From NCBI GenBank assembly GCA_041685045.1, contig JAWLGP010000018.1, positions 42,858 to 106,857 on the forward strand: 64,000 nucleotides of DNA, read 5' to 3'. Origin of the DNA: Thiohalomonas sp041685045 (GTDB lineage: Bacteria; Pseudomonadota; Gammaproteobacteria; Thiohalomonadales; Thiohalomonadaceae). Numbering within the stretch: the first letter of the stretch is position 1; each line of letters begins with the position of its first letter. This document shows positions 59,761-64,000 of the stretch, piece by piece. A program made the translations under genes and the position numbers. Below the pieces are notes generated by a model. The model did no database searches. It was given only the letters and a program-made list of their open reading frames with translations, and was not told where the DNA came from.

Positions 59761-59832
59761 GTAGGATGGGCAAAGGAGCGCAGCGACGTGCCCATCATCT
59801 GCGATGGGCACGCTGCGCTTTGCCCATCCTGT
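59761..59832. repeat. REP family 2 inverted pair
   Basis: Plus-oriented copy at 59761-59796 and minus-oriented at 59803-59832, preceded from 59727 by a decayed family 1 segment with the CTGCTTGGATGCA motif. Confidence 0.8.
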
Positions 59833-59926
59833 GAGAGATCTCCCTCGGGTTGACGGTTTTCAATGCGCGCCCATCACACATTTCGTACTCTGGCACTCGG
59901 TTAATCGTTCAGGAATTTCCCTCCCG

Positions 59927-60319
59927 ATGAAGAAGACAGTTTTGCAGGAAACCTACCCGGTCTTTGCCCTGGAACTGGGCAAGGGCGAAACCAATTTTCC
60001 CTCCGTGGACGCAATCATCGACTGTCTTGCGGTCAAAGTGGGTGAGCATCCGGTGGCGCGCTTCATCGCCGTGTTCGACCATTACGAACACACCTGCAGT
60101 TTGGCCGATGGTGAGATTGCCCCTGCGGTCGTTGCGGCCAAGAATCTCATCTTCTGTTTCGGTACCAAGTTGCCGAACCCGCAGGTCCTGGCCGTGCGTC
60201 CGCGCGCCATCGGTGTGGCCGATATGGGCGACCGCTTCGTGATCACCTTCATGGAGGCGCCGATGCCGCCGGCCAACCAGGCGATGGAGTCCTGGGTGTT
60301 GTCACTCAGGAACAAGTAG
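59927..60319 (+). CDS. Small conserved protein of unknown function
   Basis: A 130-residue protein without signal or membrane segments. It has ETYPVFALELGKGETNF, AVFDHYEHTCSLADGEIAP, and LAVRPRAIGVADMG. I recognise this conserved pattern as a family of unknown function (resembling DUF6858), often near sulfur or redox genes, but the family name is uncertain. Conserved His/Cys (HYEHTC) might bind a metal or ligand. It is 24 bp before the NifX-like gene, suggesting coexpression. The upstream frame from 59804 is REP-encoded and ignored. Confidence 0.6.
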   Translation: MKKTVLQETYPVFALELGKGETNFPSVDAIIDCLAVKVGEHPVARFIAVFDHYEHTCSLADGEIAPAVVAAKNLIFCFGTKLPNPQVLAVRPRAIGVADMGDRFVITFMEAPMPPANQAMESWVLSLRNK

Positions 60320-60343
60320 TCGAATTCAATGGAGAACAGTTGA

Positions 60344-60688
60344 ATGAAAGTGGCAGTTACCAGCCAGAATTTTCGGACCGTCACCGGCCATGCCGGCAAG
60401 TCCCGGCGCTTCCTCGTCTTCGAGGTCAACGGTGACGCCGAGCCCCGGGAGGTCGAACGCATCGACCTGCCGATGGGCATGGCCTTCCACGACTTCCACG
60501 GTGACGGCCCCCACCCGGTCGATGTGGCCGACGTGATCGTCACCGGCGGTTGCGGGGCCGGTTTCATGCACCGCATGGCCGCCCGCGGCATCCGCGTGGT
60601 ACCCACCAGCGAGACCGACCCACTCAAGGCCGCCCGTGCCGTCGGCTGCGGGGAGCCGTTGCCGCCGGCCGCACCGCACGAGCATTGA
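60344..60688 (+). CDS. NifX/NifB C-terminal-like dinitrogenase iron-molybdenum cofactor domain protein
   Basis: A 114-residue protein: MKVAVTSQNFRTVTGHAGK at the start, the N-terminal beta-alpha core of the NifX/NafY/NifB-C family (PF02579), and IVTGGCGAGFMHRMAARGI in the middle. Family members bind iron-molybdenum or iron-sulfur precursors. No nif genes are here; the context is a molybdenum sulfur enzyme, so a molybdenum or iron cofactor role is possible. Start ATG 60344 with GGAGAA nearby. Confidence 0.75.
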   Translation: MKVAVTSQNFRTVTGHAGKSRRFLVFEVNGDAEPREVERIDLPMGMAFHDFHGDGPHPVDVADVIVTGGCGAGFMHRMAARGIRVVPTSETDPLKAARAVGCGEPLPPAAPHEH

Positions 60689-60993
60689 AACGGCCGAGAA
60701 TGGGACAGGATTGACAGGATGGATTAAAGGCGAAAACCACGAGCGTGCGAAAAGCCCGTAGGGTGTGGTGACGACTGCATGGATGCAGGAGGTAGAGCAA
60801 CGCAGGGAGCAGTTGCCGAGGAACGAACCGCACCGTAAGCCTGCAAGCACCGCGGAAGATGCGGTTCGCAAGCTCACCACATCCTACGGGATATTCCCGT
60901 TGCGAATTTTCAATGTCTTCTCGCCGCAGACGCCTTACTATAACGGTCAACTATTGGCTGTAAAGCGATTCACTTCGAGGAGGTGTAAGGCGT
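60689..60993. repeat. Repeat-filled gap (palindromic repeat fragment and REP family 1 pair)
   Basis: The gap carries a GACAGGATTGACAGGATGG fragment (60708-60726) of the AACAGGATT family, a plus-oriented composite REP at 60758-60835 with the nested 48-base insert, and a minus-oriented REP at 60858-60887. No gene is seen. A GAGGAGG site leads the next gene. Confidence 0.75.
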
Positions 60994-61950
60994 ATGAGTG
61001 GTGATTCACGTTTGCTGCATTTCCCCATCTCGTTTTTCGCCACCGTGATGGGGATGTCGGGCCTGACCATTGCCTGGGAAAAGGCCGAAGCGGTGCTCGA
61101 ACTGAGCATCCCGGTCAGCCAGGGGCTGTTGATCGCGACCGGCGCGTTGTTCGTCCTGCTGGCGCTGCTGTATGCCAGCAAGATCGCGAGCCACCCGGGC
61201 GCGGTGCGCGGGGAACTGCGCCATCCGGTCAAGCTCAGTTTCTTCCCCACCATTTCGATCAGCCTGCTGCTGCTCGCCATCGCCACCCTGCACGCCGCGC
61301 CGGCGTTATCGGAGGGGCTGTGGCTGGTGGGGGCGGCGATCCACCTGGCGTTCACGCTCTACGTCATGGGCGTCTGGATCAATCACACCCATTTCGAGAT
61401 CCACCACATGAATCCGGCCTGGTTCATTCCGGTGGTGGGCAACATCGTGGTGCCGGTGGCGGGCGTGAGTCACGGCTATACGGAGATTTCCTGGTTCTTC
61501 TTCAGTATCGGCCTGCTGTTCTGGTTGGTGCTGTTCGCCATCGTGTTCTACCGGGTGATCTTCCACAACCCGCTGCCGGACCGGCTGGTGCCGACCTTCT
61601 TCATCCTGATCGCGCCGCCGGCGGTCGGCTTTATCGCCTACACGAAGATGGCCGGCGAGCTCGACAGCTTCGGGCGGGTACTCTATTACGGTGCCCTGTT
61701 CCTGACCCTGATGCTGTTCACCCAGGTGACCAAATTCACCCGGCTCAAGTTCTTTCTCTCCTGGTGGGCCTACTCGTTCCCCCTGGCCGCGATCACCATT
61801 GCGACGTTCGTCATGGATGAGCGCACCGGGATGCCGTTCTTCCGCTGGGCGGGGATTGTGCTGCTGGTGGTGCTGAGCGGGGTGCTGGCGGCGCTGGTGG
61901 TAAAGACGGTGGCGGCGGTGCTGCGGCGCGAGATCTGCGTCGAGGAGTGA
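60994..61950 (+). CDS. SLAC1/TehA-type anion channel or exporter
   Basis: A 318-residue integral membrane protein with about ten hydrophobic helices, starting with LLHFPISFFATVMGMSGLT and containing WINHTHFEIHHMNPAWFIP, the pattern of the SLAC1/TehA (TDT) family of anion channels and exporters, which in sulfur oxidisers can serve as sulfite exporters. The placement beside a sulfur molybdoenzyme and SQR fits that idea, but substrate is inferred. GAGGAGG lies before the ATG. It converges with sqr across a palindrome and REP pair. Confidence 0.8.
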   Translation: MSGDSRLLHFPISFFATVMGMSGLTIAWEKAEAVLELSIPVSQGLLIATGALFVLLALLYASKIASHPGAVRGELRHPVKLSFFPTISISLLLLAIATLHAAPALSEGLWLVGAAIHLAFTLYVMGVWINHTHFEIHHMNPAWFIPVVGNIVVPVAGVSHGYTEISWFFFSIGLLFWLVLFAIVFYRVIFHNPLPDRLVPTFFILIAPPAVGFIAYTKMAGELDSFGRVLYYGALFLTLMLFTQVTKFTRLKFFLSWWAYSFPLAAITIATFVMDERTGMPFFRWAGIVLLVVLSGVLAALVVKTVAAVLRREICVEE

Positions 61951-61977
61951 GTAATACGATAGGACTCAAAAATAGTA

Positions 61978-62121
61978 CAGGATTAACAGGATTTTTCAGG
62001 ATTAACAGGATGGAAAGAAGGCAAAAACCACGTGCCGGATTTTTCCAGCAGAGGTTGTGGTTCTCATCTTGGCACTAAGGCCTTTTTTCTGTTAATCCTG
62101 AAAAATCCTGTAAATCCTGTT
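61978..62121. repeat. AACAGGATT-family palindrome in the SLAC1/sqr gap
   Basis: Left arm from about 61978 to 62010 (ACAGGATTAACAGGATTTTT) pairs with the right arm 62088-62121 (AATCCTGAAAAATCCTG) to give a long imperfect stem. Same family as 5563-6195. Placed between convergent genes, it may act as a bidirectional terminator. Confidence 0.7.
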
Positions 62122-62140
62122 GACTGCCGTCGCAGTAAAC

Positions 62141-62208
62141 GATGCGGTTCGCTGCGCTCACCACATCCTACGGTAATCGTAGGGTGTGGTGAGGAACGAA
62201 CCGCACCG
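62141..62208. repeat. REP family 1 inverted pair beside sqr
   Basis: Minus-oriented copy at 62141-62171 and plus-oriented at 62179-62208, ending eight bases before the sqr stop. Confidence 0.8.
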
Positions 62209-62216
62209 GAATCGCC

Positions 62217-63491
62217 TTACTTCTTCAGGCGCGTGATGCCGAACACCTTGAGCATGTACTTCTCGTACAGCGGCTCGGAGGTGCCCTTCTTCATCTTGCG
62301 GATGAAGTACTTCTCGAAGGCGATCTTGGCCCAGTGCACCCACTTGCCCTTCTTGAACCAGGTGACGTTGCGCGGCGGGATCTGCGGCACGGCGACGAAC
62401 GCGGCGCCGGAGTCACCCATGTCGGCCAGGCAGATGGCGGCCAGGGTGCCCTTCTCGTGCGGTTCCTTGCCGTCGAGGACGTCGCGGATGTTGTGCACGA
62501 TGGCGGTGACCATCGATTCGATCATGTAGCCGGTCTTGGGCGCGCCGGTCGGCACCGGAGTCGGCTCCACCGGCGGAATGGCAATGCAGACACCGAGGGA
62601 GAAGATGTTCGGATACTTCGGGCTGCGCTGGTGCTCGTCGACGATGACGAAGCCGCGGGGGTTGCACAGGCCCTCCACCGAGGCGACCGCTTCGACGCCC
62701 TTGAACGCCGGCAGCATCATGGAAAACTTGAACGGCAGTTCGTGCTGCTTCACCACCTTGCCGTCCATATCATGTTCGTCCACGAACATGGTGCCCGCTT
62801 CCACCTTGCTCACCTTGGCGTTGGTGATCCACTTGATGTGACGGTTGCGCAGTTCCGACTCCAGCATGCCCTTGGAGTCGCCGACGCCGCCGAGGCCAAG
62901 ATGGCCGATGTACGGCTCGGAGGTGACGAAGGTCATCGGTACCCGGTCGCGCACCTTGCGCTTGCGCAGGTCGGCGTCGACGATGGCGGCGAATTCATAG
63001 GCGGGACCGAAGCAGCTCGCGCCCTGGAAGGCGCCGATGATCACCTGGCCCGGCTCCTCCACCAGCTGCTTGTATTTCTCGTGCGCCACCTCGGCGTGGT
63101 CGATCGTGCAGACCGAATCGGTGTAGCCGCCGTGGGGACCGGCACCTTCCACTTCCTCGAAGGCCAGTTTCGGTCCGGTGGCGATCACCAGGTAGTCATA
63201 GTCGAGCGACTCGCCATCTCCGAACTCGAGACGGTTGTTGTCCGCATCGATGCGGGTGACCGGTTTGGCGATGAAGTCAATTCCGCGGCGTTTGACGCGC
63301 GGGCTGATGTCGAAGGTGATGTCTTCACGTTTGCGCCAGCCGACCCCAACCCAAGGGTTGGAGGGGACGAACTGGAACAGGTCAGAGGCGGTGACGAGCG
63401 TGACCCGGTGTTCTTTCCCGAGTTCTTCACGCATCTCATAGGCGGCTGGCAGGCCACCGGTACCGGCGCCGAGGATGACGATGTGAGCCAT
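62217..63491 (-). CDS. sqr: Sulfide:quinone oxidoreductase
   Basis: A 424-residue FAD flavoprotein: N-terminal MAHIVILGAGTGGLPAAYEM, a second nucleotide contact VIATGPKLAFEEVEG, and the three redox cysteines Cys128 (DSVCTID), Cys160 (GASCFGPAYEF) and Cys354 (AAICLADMGDSG). Their placement matches SQR, where Cys160 and Cys356 (A. ferrooxidans numbering) form the catalytic pair. It oxidises sulfide at the membrane and passes electrons to quinone. No transmembrane helix; peripheral attachment via C-terminal helices is likely. Confidence 0.9.
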   Translation of the reverse strand: MAHIVILGAGTGGLPAAYEMREELGKEHRVTLVTASDLFQFVPSNPWVGVGWRKREDITFDISPRVKRRGIDFIAKPVTRIDADNNRLEFGDGESLDYDYLVIATGPKLAFEEVEGAGPHGGYTDSVCTIDHAEVAHEKYKQLVEEPGQVIIGAFQGASCFGPAYEFAAIVDADLRKRKVRDRVPMTFVTSEPYIGHLGLGGVGDSKGMLESELRNRHIKWITNAKVSKVEAGTMFVDEHDMDGKVVKQHELPFKFSMMLPAFKGVEAVASVEGLCNPRGFVIVDEHQRSPKYPNIFSLGVCIAIPPVEPTPVPTGAPKTGYMIESMVTAIVHNIRDVLDGKEPHEKGTLAAICLADMGDSGAAFVAVPQIPPRNVTWFKKGKWVHWAKIAFEKYFIRKMKKGTSEPLYEKYMLKVFGITRLKK

Positions 63492-63753
63492 AAAGCACTA
63501 CTCCAAACGATGTAAAAAAACAGAAAAACCGGCCACACAGGGGGGAGTGTGCCGGGGCCGCGATTCGTCGCGGAGCTTTGCCGATGCGCAATTCCATCAG
63601 ACCCGAAAACTGCCGGATCGTTCGACCGAGTCAGAGTTCGTCAGCCGGTTTGAGGTGCGCGCCGGCGGGGGGCGGCGCGATCCTACCGGAACAGGCGGCA
63701 GCGGTCGAGGATCGGTCGCCCGCACGAATCCTTTGGGAATTCATGGAAATTTG

Positions 63754-63884
63754 TAACTGCTCGCCCGGGTACGCTCTCGATGTCGGCGCTACAAAAGGCA
63801 TCGTCTTCCCCGCGAAGGCGGGGATCCATTGGCCGTTCCCTGGATTCCCGCCTGCGCGGGAATGGCGGAGGGGGCGAGTAGTTA
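63754..63884. repeat. MITE-like element, copy 2
   Basis: Begins TAACTGCTCGCCC and ends GGGCGAGTAGTTA (13-bp terminal repeats, one mismatch), with the same internal GCGAAGGCGGGG and CCCGCCTGCGCGGG hairpins as the copy at 18940-19092. The gap 63492-63753 before it holds no gene I can support. Confidence 0.8.
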
Positions 63885-63919
63885 CGGAAATTTTTGCCAG
63901 GAGGTAACTACTCGCCCCC
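63870..63919. repeat. Perfect 16-bp palindrome at the right end of the MITE-like copy 2
   Basis: GGGGGCGAGTAGTTAC (63870-63885) is repeated inversely as GTAACTACTCGCCCCC (63904-63919) across an 18-bp loop, joining the right end of the element to a second terminal repeat. The remaining bases to 64000 show nothing further. Confidence 0.75.
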
Positions 63920-64000
63920 TTTCGCTGGTGGCGGCGATCAATTCTGTTTATCCGTCGATCGAAACAACTGAATAGCATCAAGTTGCGATGCCGTGATCAA

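Noticed and set aside
60344..60688. Nitrogen fixation locus
   Set aside because: The NifX-like protein is the only related gene; no nifHDK, nifB or nifEN is present, so the domain alone cannot indicate fixation.
1..64000. tRNA, rRNA or riboswitch genes
   Set aside because: No cloverleaf, rRNA core or recognisable riboswitch leader was seen by eye; a covariance-model scan would be needed to exclude small RNAs.

Overview
The window is high-GC and densely coded. RlmKL, CydDC, curli, PhsABC-type and RAYT/REP features suggest a chemolithotrophic, sulfur-oxidising gammaproteobacterium. A sulfide:quinone oxidoreductase and an FNR-controlled molybdoenzyme support sulfur metabolism. No rRNA, tRNA or CRISPR array was found. 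The taxon is inferred from gene content, not from a marker gene.

Layout. 1-5478 (minus strand): a truncated cyclic-nucleotide-binding protein, an FAD oxidoreductase, a polysaccharide pyruvyl transferase-like protein and the rRNA methylase RlmKL. 6236-11679 (minus): a tightly overlapped five-gene set resembling a small carrier-protein biosynthetic pathway: luciferase-like monooxygenase, amino-acid adenylation enzyme, acyl carrier protein, acetyltransferase-like protein and a Tat-exported PLP lipoprotein. 12010-18727: signalling and stress genes, namely a hemerythrin-like protein, a lone KaiB, a PAS/GAF/GGDEF/EAL protein, a PAS histidine kinase and a DUF4142 protein.

19267-35698 (plus) is the most unusual part. 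A CsgD-like regulator heads a run encoding a SCO copper chaperone, a cytochrome c fused to a ligand-binding domain, a 1631-residue secreted beta-helix protein, three cupredoxin/multicopper-oxidase-like proteins, a small exported protein, a subtilisin-like protease with a MopE-type metal motif, and an FG-GAP protein with a sorting-like C-terminus. The classical copper-binding histidine motifs are divided between the first two oxidase-like proteins, suggesting a split or heteromeric surface copper enzyme. It converges on a complete curli operon (csgEFGBAH, 39505-35720, minus). The CsgD-like gene suggests both belong to one matrix/surface programme.

39930-49056: a RibD-C reductase overlapping a hybrid sensor kinase, glycogen branching enzyme, and the CydDC thiol exporter. 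49197-53880: a gamma-glutamylcyclotransferase-like gene, a RAYT (REP-associated tyrosine transposase) flanked by its likely REPs, and the NHEJ pair ligD-ku. 54453-63491: an FNR-type regulator, TorD-like chaperone, PhsABC-like molybdoenzyme, a small conserved protein, a NifX-like protein, a SLAC1-type channel and, convergent, sulfide:quinone oxidoreductase.

The intergenic spaces are rich in repeats. They hold at least two GTAG-type REP families plus a third nested in the first, a purine-rich palindromic family, a 13-bp-TIR element present twice, and a 267-bp foldback element with perfect 26-bp terminal inverted repeats and several crossing internal palindromes.
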